A DNA stretch of 64,000 bases from positions 185,450,372-185,514,371 of the forward strand of contig NC_080672.1 of NCBI RefSeq assembly GCF_030247195.1, in the 5' to 3' direction. This stretch comes from Topomyia yanbarensis. Lineage: Eukaryota; Arthropoda; Insecta; Diptera; Culicidae. This document shows, in pieces, positions 22,042 to 34,028 of this stretch. Within the stretch, counting starts at the first letter, position 1; the number at the start of each line of letters is the position of its first letter. A program made the translations under genes and the position numbers. The notes below the pieces were generated by a model, which made no database searches, was not told the origin of the DNA, and saw only the letters and a program-made list of their open reading frames with translations.

Positions 22042-24508
22042 AGCAACTAATATATTACACTAGTTTACAAATTTCAAAAAGTTGTGATATCCTCAACTTT
22101 TTTTATCATTTCCGTAGTAAAATGGCCCGCTGAAAACGAAAATGCGATTGAAAAAAATCTGTATGGAACAGATTTTGAGATATTGCAAAAAAATCCGTTT
22201 TTGTATTTTAAAAAATTGGCCCTTCACTTCATCACAAATATCTCCAGTTGTACTCTACCGATTTTAATGAATTTAATATCATTTGATCGACAATTGCAAG
22301 ACCTATCAATTATTTCTAGAAAATTTTTTGATCACTATTACAATTAGATCTCTATTCAGTAATTAATTAAAAAATAATTGCTTTTTTTCTTGTAAAATTT
22401 TGGATTTTTTTTTATTTGACGGTAAACGGTTGGATTTTTTTTTATTTGACGGTTGCTCTAAGAAGAACGATTTATTAAATATTTTTTATTCGTGGGTATT
22501 GAAATATGATCAATTACGAAAATAATGAGCGGTTGTTCATTGGAATCTAAATAAAAATATAGATGTTATGAGTATTTTTGTAAAACATAGAAAATATCAG
22601 TTTTTTAGAGTTTTTCGTTTCTCATATAGAAAGGTTATGCAATTGGTCGGAATTTCGCCTTTTCAACCGAGGCCCGAAGGGCCGAATATCTTATACCATT
22701 CGACTCAGTTCGTCGAGATCGTAAAATGACTGTATGTGTGTGTATGTGTGTATGTATGTATGTATATGTGCATGTGTCAAACAATCTCACCGATTTTTTC
22801 AGAGATGGTTGGACTGATTTGTACAAACTTAGTCTCAAATGAAAGGTACTACCTCGGTCGCTATTGATTTTTTATTGATCCGGTTTCCGGTTCTGGAGTT
22901 ACAGATTGAAGAAAACGATCACACTGCAAATTCATATATACATTGGTACCACCATGATGTCCAAATGATGCAATACATATTAAAATGTGTGCAACATTAC
23001 TTGTATTTGCGAGTCCAGATTGTTGATAACCCATCGGGGTCGTAACCGGAAGTCGAATAGAAATAAAATTTAATAACAGTTTTAAGTAACGTAACACCGA
23101 AGTTTGGTCATATCGGTCCAGTCATCACTGAGAAATGGATGTACCTGTTATTCTGAATTTGGATTCTTCCGCCGAGGCTTCCGGAACCGTCGATGGTGGC
23201 CAACATGGCCAACGCGACTTTGAAGGATTGTTAGTGACCTAGAGCTACAAATCCAAGCAGTTGTGGTCACATTTTGGAAAAAAATTCACCTTTTTACATT
23301 CATCGCCGTATACGTTGAAATCGGGATTTGCTGCGTGTTCGTGCTTATCACCGTGTAATTCTGGAACCGGAAGTCGGATCACTTAGAAATTCAACAGCAG
23401 ACAATGGAAACGTTGTACCTTTCATTTGAGACCAAGTTTGTAAAAATCGGTGAAGAATTCGCTGAGAAATACGTATGATATTAACGTAGGGACTTGGTAA
23501 GTTCCCCGGGGCATTAGGAACCATAATAGGTGGCCAATGTGGTCAAAGCGACTTCGGTGGGTCATCAAGAATCTAGACACGCAAATCCTAGCAAAGTTGC
23601 ACACATTTTAATATGTATTGCATCATTTGGACATCATGGTGGTACCAGTGTATATATGAATTTGCAGTGTGATCGTACTCTTCAATCTGTAACTCCGGAA
23701 CCGGAAATCGGATTAATAAAAAAATCAATAGCGACCCATGAAATGGTAGTACCTTTCATTTGAGACTAAGTTTGTACAAATCGGTCCAGCTATCTCTGAG
23801 AAAAGTCGGTGAGATTGTTTGACACATGCACATGTACATACATACATACACACACACACATACAGTCATTTTACGATCTCGACGAACTGAGTCGAATGGT
23901 ATAAGATATTCGGCCCTTCGGGCCTCGGTTGAAAAGTCGAAATTCCGACCGATTGCATAACCTTTCTATATGAGAAACGAAAAACTCTAAAAAACTGACT
24001 TTTTCTATGTTTTACAAAAATACTCATAACTTCTATATTTTTATTTGGATTCCAATGAACAACCGCTCATTATTTTTGTAATTGATTATATTTTAATACC
24101 CACGAATAAAAAAATATTTAATAAATCGTTCTTCTTTGAGTAATTTACCGTCAAATAAAAAAAAATCCAAAATTTTGCAAGAAATTGCAATTATTTTTTA
24201 ATTAATTACTGAATAGAGATCTAATTGTAATAGTGATCAAAATATGTTCTAGGAATAATTGATAGGTCTTGCAATTGTCGATCAAATGATATTAAAATCA
24301 TTAAAATCGGTAGAGTACAACTGGAGATATTTGTGATGAAGTGAAGGGCCAATTTTTTAAAATACAAAAACGGATTTTTTCGCAATATCTCAAAATCTGT
24401 TCCATACAGAATTTTTTCAATCGCATTTTCGTTTCCAGCGGGCCATTTTACTACGGAAATGATAAAAATATTGTGAGGATACAAATCACTGTAAACTAGT
24501 GTTACAAT
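22042..24508. mobile_element. Foldback element, ~1-kb inverted arms
   Basis: The left arm (about 22042-23045) and right arm (about 23560-24508) are inverted repeats, starting ACACTAGTTTACA and ending TGTAAACTAGTGT. Mirror landmarks are the AATGGCCCGCTG block, the GGCCCGAAGGGCC word (22670 and 23913), the (TGTATG)n/(CATACA)n tract and the ACCTTTCATTTGAGAC word. The centre holds an extra copy of the CCGGAACCGGAAGTCG...CCTTTCATTTGAGAC module. A related module recurs at 62280-62480. No transposase frame. Confidence 0.75.
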
Positions 24509-24819
24509 CGATTGGTGTATTAAAATGTATAGGTCATCGCTTCAAATTTGAAGTTATATGACGAATATTTTAAAATTCTGAACTTCTTCGTATTTACTGA
24601 ATCGTCCTAATACACTCTATTATTTAGTAACTTACATACAATATTGTGTTTCTCCACGTTTGTGCAAACATTTTGATATAATAATATCCATGTATAATAT
24701 GTAGAACTATTGAGTAAACAGGTAATTTTCAAACCGTAAAACTAACAAGTCGCAAAGAATTTCAATCAACCGTATGCCACGTACATTGTAAAAATCCTAT
24801 CTCCTAATAACTCGAAAAA

Positions 24820-25340
24820 GTATAGTAATTTTTGAAAATCTACTATTTATTGCATATATTACAAGTTTAGAAGCTCTTAGAATTGCATTGGTGTAAGGAA
24901 AATTGAAATTGGTTGACAAACGGTCGAGATACGATTGTTTGAACAGAAAAACTCATTTCGTCTGTACTGACTCTCAGTTACTGTTTTTACAATTACTTCA
25001 GATATACAAATTTGTTTTCCATCATTCTTTGTTCACTGATTTTATAAAAGATTTACCTATCCAGTGGTGATGAAACAATTAAAATTGGTGAGCAAACAGC
25101 TAAGATATGGCAAGTCAAAGAAGCGTTCTCATTTTTTTCTCACCGACTTTGTTATACTCTTTTTACTGTAACTTACGGTAGACAACTCTATTCTTCTATT
25201 TTTTTAATTCGACGTTTTCACAAAAGACATACCTTTCTATTGATCAAGACAGATTTAAAATCGATTATGTAACGGCTGAGATATGACCGGTCAAAGTAAG
25301 CGTTCCCATTTTTTTTACCCCCTTGGTATTCCGAGTGTTA
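24820..25340. repeat. Degenerate tandem repeat, ~190-bp period
   Basis: Three diverged units each contain an AAAATTG(A/G)T block, a G(A/C)TA(A/T)GATA(T/C) word and the run CG/GTTC(T/C)CATTTTTT followed by an AC(C/T)GACTT-like end (around 24900-24970, 25080-25150, 25255-25330). The units are too diverged for a firm boundary. Confidence 0.45.
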
Positions 25341-25465
25341 AAATGCACCTACAGCGATGCAGATAGGAAAATTGAGAAAATAGGAGATATTAAATTGCTT
25401 GCTAGAGCAATTCAATGATTTCTTTTGGAGGCGAGAGAAACACACTTGTACGTTTGTTGTCTCTA

Positions 25466-25838
25466 CACCAAAAAATAATAAAATTTAAACGACATGCAAG
25501 TCAATACGAATGTTAACATATAAAGCTTGAATCAAAAATTTGATTGAAAATCAAGTTGAATTCGATGCACTCAATGGGAGCATCACAAAGCATATAATTT
25601 TATACTTTCGTTCGTGTGATATTACATGTATTTTATTTTACAGCAATATTGGATTAAAATACATTAAAGTGCATTAGTTAAACTATAATTTTCAATAAAC
25701 GTGTAAAATTATAATAAAATTCATTAAACAACGCATAAGTTGAGTGTATTTGTGGTGGAACTTAATTTTACATTTATATTCATTCTCCAAATATGTGAAT
25801 GAAAATAAATTTAAAATCACAAAATATTTTTTTCTGTG
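25466..25838. mobile_element. MITE with CAC(C/A)(A/G)AAAAAATA ends, TA duplication
   Basis: Left end CACCAAAAAATAATAAAATTT and right end, reversed, CACAGAAAAAAATATTTTG are flanked by TA on both sides. No frame inside. Confidence 0.5.
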
Positions 25839-25840
25839 TA

Positions 25841-26319
25841 ACTAATGAGCCGACTGCCCAGCAGCCAACATTTCAAGTGCAAAGACTGGCTTTACTAAAA
25901 AAAGTTTCGCTCTAGTGTGAAATTTTCGTGTTTACCCAATTTTTCTCCTTAGGGTGAAATATAGCATAATCTATCTATATCGATGCGAACAAAAACACAC
26001 TTCAGTAACAACAAAGTTACCAAAGGCAAATGAGCAAAAACACCTATTTTTCCACAATCTTTTTATGACCGCATATGAAAAATATATATTGGTGTTTTGC
26101 GAGCCTACGAACAGCCACTGCAGGAATTGCTATGTAAAAATTTATTTTTTTATGAGAAAATTCATGTACGTTGAGCTGAGACTTTGCCAAGTTGTTTTTT
26201 GAAGCAGATTGAACTCTAAAAGGAGAATTTTGTTTGAAACCACATTTGCACATAAAGGGCGCAAAATCTATAACTAAATTAATGATATAGTTATGAATCA
26301 TATTAAAGAGCTAGCGTGA
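25841..26319. other. No gene recognised; small palindrome at the right end
   Basis: AGCTAGCG and CGCTAGCT around 26310-26332 form an 8-bp hairpin just before the hammerhead-like repeat. Otherwise only short frames. Confidence 0.4.
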
Positions 26320-26408
26320 ATTGGGCGCTAGCTTAGTCCTGATACTAAGTTAGTGTCGCATTCTGATGAGACGAAGTCGAAACGCAGATCCCATAATTAG
26401 TTTAGTTA
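26320..26408 (+). other. Hammerhead-ribozyme-like repeat, copy 1
   Basis: The core word CTGATGA (26363-26369), a 3-bp stem GAC/GTC closed by GAA (26370-26378), and GAAA (26379-26382) reproduce the conserved core and stem II of a hammerhead ribozyme. Flanking ACTAAGTTAG (26344-26353) can pair with TTAGTTTAGT (26398-26407) over 10 positions, counting G-U pairs, as a possible stem I. A proper stem III with a cleavage triplet was not found. A second copy is at 32143-32231. Hammerheads occur in Penelope-like elements and some retrozymes; none of their proteins was seen here. Confidence 0.35.
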
Positions 26409-26479
26409 TATGTTTTGTGTCCTTTACGGTCGTTTTAAACAATTTTCTCCTTAGTGGAGAAAAAATGGTTTTCACCTAA

Positions 26480-28125
26480 ATTGTTGTCCGCTATTGTTTC
26501 GCTTTATATGAACACCATGCTGCCTGCTAATCAACTGTATGATCAAATTGATACCAACGATAGGATGGTGGTTTTAGGGGACTACAATTTACCGTTACTA
26601 CGTTGGAGCTACGATGACGAAGTTGGATGTTTTATTCCAATTAATGCCTCTACAGAACACGAAATTTTGTTAGCTGAAACCATGATCGCTTCTGGTTTAT
26701 AACAAGTGAACTATTTGGCGAACGTGCATGTGAGGATGCTTGATCTAGTGTTTATTAGTAACACAAGCGGGTATGAAACATTAATGAATTTGGATCGTCA
26801 TCACAATCCGCTTGTATTGAAAATAGACTTTGTGCTCGCCGTGGCTGCGAATGACGATGGCGTTTTATTTTATGATTTCAATCTATGGGATCATGATGAA
26901 TTGAATGCGGAAATTTCACATTTCAATTGGGCTGAGGTATTGGCGACGGGCAGTTTGGATGAATCTGTGAAGAGTTTTTATCGCGAACTAGATTCAATTT
27001 TCCAACAACTTGTGCCTAGGAGGAAACGTATGCGCCGCCCGAATAACAAACGACCTTGGTGAACTGGAGAGCTATAGAACCTTCGGATTATACTGAGAAA
27101 TGCTCGAAAACGGAAGCGAAACCGACAAATTGTTCGTGCGGGATTTGGAACGCGAATTCGAACTTATGAACGCAGTTCGCTTTCGCTCGTATGTCTCCCG
27201 AATTGAGTGAGTAATAACTGACCACCTTTGTCTGAATCATACTTGAGTAGTTTGCCGATGTTCACGTTGAATTTGCCTACAACATCATTCTCCGAACAAG
27301 AGGTCTATTTCAAGCTACGCTGTATTGATAGTTCGAAAGGACCGGGGTTGGACGGACTTTAACCATCGCTTATCATGGTATGCTCTTCATCGCTGGCTCT
27401 ACCGGCATCTATACTTTTCAATTGTTCCCTCACTGAAAATAGTGGAAAGAGGCTTTGATTAGCCCTATCTATAAAACCGGAAATGTACATGATGTCACAA
27501 ATTACAGAGGAATTTTAATTCTAAGCTGCATACCAAAAATCAGCATGGTTTTGTGAGAAAACGCTCGACAACTACTCACCTCATGAGCTATTTGTCGACG
27601 CTGATTGATAGGGTGGAAAAACGACAATAGATCGATGCGGTGTATGTTGATTTTTCAAAAGCTTTCGATCGTGTTCCTCATTAACTAGCTGTAGAAAAAC
27701 CAAGGCGCAATGGATTTCCGGACTGGCTGACAAATTAGATCTCATCGTACCTTTCAAATCGCAGTGCTTCTGTGCGACTCATCTTGGACCTCTTGTTTTT
27801 GTATTCTTCGTGAACGACCTCTGCAGTGAATTGTCGTCATCTAAAGTCATGTATGCAGATGATTTGAAAATGTAGCGTGTTATAACAACTATGGTGGACA
27901 TGGCATTGCAAATGGACATCGAATGGGTTATTGGTTGGTGTGACAGAAACGGCATGAGTTTGAACATTAAGAAATGCAGCAGAATCACTTTCGCACGAGT
28001 TCGGTCGCCCATTGTTTTTGAATACCTGATGTGTTCTGCTCCTGTACAACGAGTTGCGTCAGTCAAGGATCTAGGCAACGACACGGCTAGACACTTGCAT
28101 TTCGAAACTGTATCGCAAATCGGAC
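26480..28125 (+). mobile_element. CR1/Jockey-like LINE remnant, copy D
   Basis: The copy lacks its 5' end and its 3' end. It starts inside the endonuclease and runs into the RT, and homology is lost near 28125, after DLG and a faint continuation. It is older than copy A1, judged by the number of stops and shifts. An 88-bp hammerhead-like repeat lies ~70 bases upstream. Confidence 0.7.
26480..28125 (+). pseudogene. Endonuclease-RT remnant of copy D
   Basis: Readable pieces: VVLGDYNLPLLRW (endonuclease, near 26566), LDLVFIS and DRHHNPLVL (near 26740-26815), a connector with RRKRMRRPNNKRPW ending at TGA 27060, SSKGPGLDGL (RT motif, near 27330), QHGFVRKRSTTTHLMSY (27540), VYVDFSKAFDRVPH (27640), LGPLVFVFFVNDLC and catalytic MYADDLKM (27845-27870). 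The last piece reads VKDLG at 28060. At least eight stops or frameshifts separate them. It made the nick-and-copy enzyme of a LINE; it is now dead. Order and spacing match ORF2 of copies A1 and C. Confidence 0.7.
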
Positions 28126-30794
28126 TACCCCTCAGTGACTCAGGTAACTCATACTTTCAAATGTGAAATTTGGTTGAAAAATGTATGAAGCTTGCAACAC
28201 TGAATAATCTGTTGTTATTTTTTCCAAATAAGCTACCGTAGTAACCCCTGGATACGTAGAAAAGAACGATTTGAAAACAAAACGAACCGTTAGTGTTTCA
28301 AAAGAATTAGTAATAACTTATCTTGGGAGCAAATAAATTAATGATGTGCTGTGAAAGAGTTAGAATACGCGTGAAGAACCGGAACCACCGATACAGAAAA
28401 CTCAATCGAAAAATAAGATTGTCGGAAGGATTGGTATATCGGAACCATGGTAAGAACCAAAATATGAGCTATTGTACTTGAAGCTGTATTAAACAATCCG
28501 TTTTCTGCAAGATTATCGAAGAAATATCCAGATATATTGATTGATCATGAGGGGCTATCTCAGTTTATGCGGTTGAAATCTACAACTGCACTATTTCCAG
28601 AAATCCCATTCAACAGTCGCTGGAATGATATCCAGCATATAAACCACTAGAACGTTCTACCAACGTCGAAATCACTTGGGCCACTAACGATAGATTACAC
28701 AAAATAACAAAATCAATTGGAAATTGATTATAATGTAAAATATACGAACAATAGCTCAGAGCTAGCCGAGGCAGAGGAGGCAAGGAGAATGAAAACGTAT
28801 ACAATGATCCCAATGGAATGGTGGGTGTAATGGCCATCAAATCAAAATTTATATTACAACGCCCTACAATCGAAGATCTTCCTTTCGGATAAAACAGTAA
28901 GACTAGACCAATTCTTGGTTTCCTAGGACGTGTCCTGGTTATTCGAGGAAATCGCTTAATTTGTCCTGGTCTTCTAATAGTTTTTATTACATATTTTTGC
29001 AGATTTGCATGTAAAGGGTTGAAATTTTGCGATCAACGATCAATTTGGCGAGATTTGTAAAAAATATCACTGTCTACATTACAAAAACGTTGTCCAAACA
29101 TTTCAACAAATAAATGTAATTTTTTTAAATTCTACAAGCATGAAAGTTTTGAAAATTTGTTCATTTTTTCAATCCTGGGTCTCAACGCGAATTCAGTCTA
29201 TTCGAGGCCCTATTCTCACAGTCACGTCACCTAGTGACTAGAAGGAAATTTTTATCAAATCACCAAGCGACGTGACCGTGCAGACCCTCAGGCTTCATAG
29301 TACCATGCTTTTGCAAACAATTTAAAGACTTACTTAAACATATGTAACAATTTTGGAGAATATTAAACGAGAAATGCAGTTCAATATGCATGGTGGATTA
29401 ATTGAATTAATTAAAGATCAATCGAACGACGAAAGAAATAATAGAAGTTGACGCCGTACTTGACCTCATCCCAGTCAATTTTATTATGGGAGTGCATGTG
29501 GTTCGAAAGCTATCAAACTGGTCCGTTTAGTTCTTTTAATTATGGAACCAGTCCTTCATAAATGCTTATTGATTATTGGAATCAAATCAATCACACATAG
29601 AAACTCTGTAAATGCGCGTAATCTAGTTCCAGAAATCGAAGGAATCCTGTATGGTATCAGTAAAGGCCAAAATAGTAATGACATCAGGTGCCACATATGT
29701 TAAATTTGGAAAGCAGCGGTAGAAATAGTTTGTAGACTATGGTCATGGATTCATAGATCAATAACTATACCAACAATGTCATTAGCTCAAAAGTAACACA
29801 TGCTATTCTTTGGCCAATTGGCAGCCGCAATCGACTTTTAGAGGAATCAATGGTCTCCACGAACGAAGACCTCCCCGATCACTACTGATGGCTTGGACTT
29901 TCTTCTACACGTAGCCGAGAATCTTTCTCGACTCTGCTAAACATGTTTAGCATCAGAGGGTTCATTCTCGTTCTCGACCATTGGCTAAATCTCTGCGGGC
30001 TATTTTTTTTTTAAATTTACTATTAAACAAGAATACAGTTTTTCTTGCGACTTGTATTTCGCTAATGCCCGAATTTAACAAAATGTTAAATAAATCCACT
30101 AGTGTGTTCACGTATGCTTCTTGTTAACTTATGAAAAAATTGGTCATTTTCAAATAGTAAAGATGCTTTTAGCAACCTCGATCTGTACTCCGGATAGAAT
30201 TGTACAACCACAAAATAGGGATGGCGAGTCATGGTAATCCTTTTCTGCTCAGTGATGACTTGCTATAATCGATTGGACTTACATTGCTTTAGTTTTTATG
30301 TTTGTTTCATAGTGGTTCTAAAATAGAAAAATGATGTCATCAGAAATAAATTACATTATTTTAGTTACCCAGTGCCCGCCAAGCGATTCCCATAAACGGT
30401 CACCAGGTAGGGTTATTTGTAGACGGCGATGGGTTGGATGCGGAGTATACTGGTCATTGTCATACGACACGATCCGATTGTAAACCTAATGTCACACTGT
30501 CCGAACACCCGTTCAATTCCGCGGTTACCTTTGGATAGTTTTTGAATGGCAGTGCATTCAACGGTAGCATTAAAAATGAACTTCATAGACTTATTACCAT
30601 TCAAATAGAAAAAAATTGTTCCTTTATTTACAACGAAAAACACGGTTGCTATGAAAGCAGTTGAAAATTAGGTAAACAAAGCAGTGTTGCTAAAGAAATT
30701 TATTTTCCGACTTTGCCAAGGGGTTACTCAATGTACTGGTAACTGGCAGTAAATGACTCGGACACTTTTTCTTCGAAATATTTCATTAAGTTTC
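28126..30794. other. 2.7 kb without a recognised gene
   Basis: Short frames only. A minus-strand frame of 76 codons at 30413-30643 (MFFVVNKGTIFFYLNG) has no recognised domain. The interval separates LINE remnants D and E, which overlap in RT content and so are different copies and not one split element. Confidence 0.4.
29217..29283. mobile_element. Hairpin MITE, ~67 bp
   Basis: AGTCACGTCACCTAGTGA at the left pairs with TCACCAAGCGACGTGACCGT at the right with one or two mismatches, around an AAATTTTTATCAAA loop. Confidence 0.5.
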
Positions 30795-31375
30795 AGGTCG
30801 TGTCGTTGATCTAGGTATCACTTTCGACTGTAAACTACGGTCCACCGCACATGTTTCTTCTGTCATAGCTAAATTCTATGTTGTACTTGGACTCATCAAG
30901 CGCAACACTCGTGATTTCAATGATGCTTACTGTCTGAAATCTCTGTACATCGCACTGGTACGCAGTGTTCTGAAATACGGAGTTACCATTTGGGCCCCGT
31001 ATCACATCGTCCACATTAATCGTCTCGAACGGGTACAAAAGAATTTCATCAGGTTTGCGCTTCATCGGCTGCCCTGGAAAAATCGATTACTGATACCTCC
31101 ATACGAAGATCGCTGCGCTCTCATCAATCTCCCTACGCTGCGAAATAGGCGAATTTTTCTGCAACGACTCTTCATCTTTGACTTGCTTACAGACACCATA
31201 GATTCCCCTGCGCTGCTATCAAAGCTTGATTTCAACGTTCCGGGAAGGTCTTTCCGGAGAAATGATTTTTTCCGGCGCTCAACACATCGCACGCTATGCA
31301 GCCAGAATAATACAATGGATGTTTGCTCCCAGCTTTTCAACAATGTTTATCATCTCTTTGATTTTCGTTAGCTTG
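30795..31375 (+). pseudogene. LINE copy E, RT C-terminal region
   Basis: A 5'-truncated CR1/Jockey-like LINE begins at VVDLGITFD and reads CLKSLYIALVRSVLKYG, WAPYHI, RLERVQKNFIRFALHRLPWKNR, LIPPYEDRC, then after a shift at about 31240 RRSTHRTLCSQNN and LFNNVYHLFDF up to TAG at 31369-31371. These are the thumb and C-terminal module of the ORF2 protein, which contributes to RNA binding and processivity. It is the same module seen in A1, A2, C and the 5519-6072 fragment. No catalytic motifs are retained. Confidence 0.7.
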
Positions 31376-31419
31376 GCGGTGCCAAATCCTTTTGTTTTTA
31401 CATTTTGGATATTTTAAAA

Positions 31420-31765
31420 CTAGGTTACAATGTTGAAATTTTTTTTTTATAAAAGAGAAAAATTTTACAGCTATCTTAAGACTAGAAATAAGATTCTATA
31501 TACAAGAGAGGGGGCAAAAGATTTTTTTTTATGAAAAATTTTAAAACAAGGAATTCAATAGTAATAGTTTTTTAGGAAATATTTGCAGTTATCTTAAAAC
31601 TAACAATATAGTTTGGTACACAAAAGGGGGAACAAATATTTATGAAAAATTTCACCGGTGTTTTAAAACTAGGGATACAATTCTATTTACAAGATGGGGG
31701 ACAATAGTTTTAACAAAGAGGTAAAATTACAACTATCTTAAAACTAGGAATACGGAATACAAATT
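31420..31765. repeat. Degenerate minisatellite, ~100-115-bp unit
   Basis: A unit with (T)CTTAAAACTAG.AATA, then A.ATTCTATNTACAAGAGGGGG, then a (T)n-ATGAAAAATTT stretch repeats about 3.3 times. It follows the end of LINE E and could be part of that family's 3'UTR. Confidence 0.6.
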
Positions 31766-32142
31766 TGATTTTTTATCGGAGACTTACGCTTGGTCAAGAT
31801 ATTCAGAGGGGGGCTTATTTCCAAAATCGGTGTAGAAGCAGTTGTATCAAGGACAGGGGAGAGAAGGCGTAGATGATGATTGGGAGGGAAGAGCAAAGCT
31901 TGCAACTTTCGGACAAACGGGAAATCAGCGAAACAAATTAGCGCCTTAGTCTAGTAGGTCGGATTGGCAGATGGTATTCTTCGGACCCGCGGGGAATCCT
32001 TCAAAAGTCATCGGACCTCGAGTCGCTCTCGCTTCAGTTTCCGTAGTGGTAACGGTGACGGCGGTTACATAGTGGCAGTCTGGAGCTGATCGGTTACACA
32101 AGGCAGGAGGAAACTTCTAAAAACGAGAAATAAAAAGAGAGG
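31766..32142. other. No gene recognised
   Basis: A GC-richer patch at 31960-32110 (GGACCCGCGGGGAATCC, GTAACGGTGACGGCGG) has no frame that continues through it and no Vps34 similarity that I can see. Confidence 0.35.
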
Positions 32143-32231
32143 GGCTAGCTAGCTTAATCTTGTCTCTAAGTTAATGTCTAATTCCGATGAAACGAAGTTG
32201 AAACGCAAATTACCTAACTAATTTACTCAAA
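32143..32231 (+). other. Hammerhead-like repeat, copy 2
   Basis: Aligned to 26320-26408 through GCTAGCTTA, CTAAGTTA, the core and CTAA.TA.TTTA. The core reads CCGATGA (32184-32190, one change from CTGATGA) with stem AAC/GTT around GAA and then GAAA. The stem pair differs from copy 1 by a matched G-C to A-T change. The stem I candidates pair less well here. Confidence 0.35.
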
Positions 32232-32395
32232 TAGATACCCCAAGTAGATTTTTATTTTTTTTTCGTGGGACAGTTTCCTACTCTAATGCACACAGATAAA
32301 CACAAAGCCTTTCGATCTGGGAAAGGATGCTCATTTTAGCAGCTTTGACACTGAGAAAAACAGGATCTATTCCCTCACTCAATTCTCTCGCATTG

Positions 32396-32894
<499 letters not shown>

Positions 32895-32900
32895 TTGTAG

Positions 32901-33023
32901 GTAGACTGGCTTGATCGTTTAACATTCAGAGAAGTAGAGCTGATTAATGAAAGGCAGAAAAGGAAGTCACATTTTCTGTATCTAATGGTGGAGTTTCCAG
33001 AATTATCCATAGAAGATAAACCG
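32901..33023 (+). CDS. Vps34: Internal exon of class III PI3-kinase Vps34 (PIK3C3)
   Basis: This 123-bp exon reads 41 codons in phase 0-0: [20 protein letters not shown], then [15 protein letters not shown] and an acidic end IEDKP. Animal Vps34 proteins carry the block [25 protein letters not shown] just after the C2 domain; I recognise it from the human protein, where it reads [17 protein letters not shown]. Vps34 phosphorylates phosphatidylinositol at the 3 position on endosomes and autophagosome precursors, in a complex with Vps15 and Beclin-1. The acceptor is TTTGTAG after a (TA)n array, with no pyrimidine tract; the donor CCG/GTGAGTA is near consensus. There is no stop or shift, and the flanking splice sites argue for a working exon over a retrocopy. 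No other Vps34 exon was found on either side within the window. Confidence 0.85.
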
Positions 33024-34028
33024 GTGAGTAAATAATTAGTAGAATTGTATGCCCCATCAAGAAAATCTTCATAAAAAAATCAAAATGATTGGATACATTA
33101 ATAAAAAACGCTTTTTATACCCATTTTATACTTTATCCAGGAAGCGAAATCAGCGGATTTATTATCTTAGAAACATTTATTGTGCGTGACAAACTGCGTC
33201 TTTTGGCTGAAACGGTTTAAGGGTGATCAAAGTTATAGACATTATTTTAACAGTTATGTGTCCAACAAAAAAACACCTTTAACAGGCCAACGAGGGTACC
33301 CGGGTGCCCACAAATTGAAATTGACAATATGAGTATCAAAACTCTTCAAATTGTCTCGGAAGTCTGTTTTTTATTGTTACGGGACCCTATGGCAAGTTGA
33401 AAAATGGAATTGGAATGGAATGGTCACTCACGGCCCCACGGGAACCTGCTCCGGAATGTCCGTTCCGGGGTCAAATCACCAAATGGTTCCAAAAACACGA
33501 GATACGGCCTACTGATGCAATTCCAAGAATTTTGATACCCATATTGCTAGTATTCCATTGAAGTTCGCAAATAGTACCCCAGCACTGGAATCTGCTTCCG
33601 GAAACCCGGATTCGCGGGAACCGAATGAAGTAACCCGATTCATTTTTACCAATTCCAAAAGTGGGTGAGTTCCTGAATCCAAGACGGCCAAAAGTATCGA
33701 AATCGGTTGGATTTCATATTGAGTTCCATATCATAACTTAGGGTGTCTCTCAAAAAAATAGTTTTGTCCGTAGTGTGATTTGTGTCACAAAAGTGCTGTT
33801 CTGTGTACTTTTAGAGCGTGGTTGGGGCGACTTTTTCTGATGGAAGAAAAATTCTATCTTGTTTGGGTCAAAAGTTATACATAATTTTCACCGAAAAATA
33901 CGCCTTTTTCAAATGTCGATGTCTCAAATGGGGCAAACCAAAATAGATAAAATTTATTACCGTAAACCGGGGTGGTATTGATCACTTTTTGAAGTAATAA
34001 TTGCATATTTTTAGACGCAACACATAAG
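33024..34028 (+). other. Vps34 intron sequence, no gene
   Basis: Begins with the exon donor GTGAGTAAAT. A GC-richer block at 33290-33730 (GGTACCCGGGTGCCC, CCGTTCCGGGGTC, GGTTCCAAAAACACGAGATACGG) looks like an old dispersed repeat. At 33958-33986 lies ACCGTAAACCGGGGTGG, similar in style to the pogo-like ends elsewhere in the window, directly before BEL gag sequence begins. Confidence 0.5.

Noticed and set aside
26480..31375. LINE pieces D and E as one element split by a 2.7-kb insertion
   Set aside because: Both contain the DLG-type RT segment and sequence beyond it, so they overlap in content and must be separate copies.
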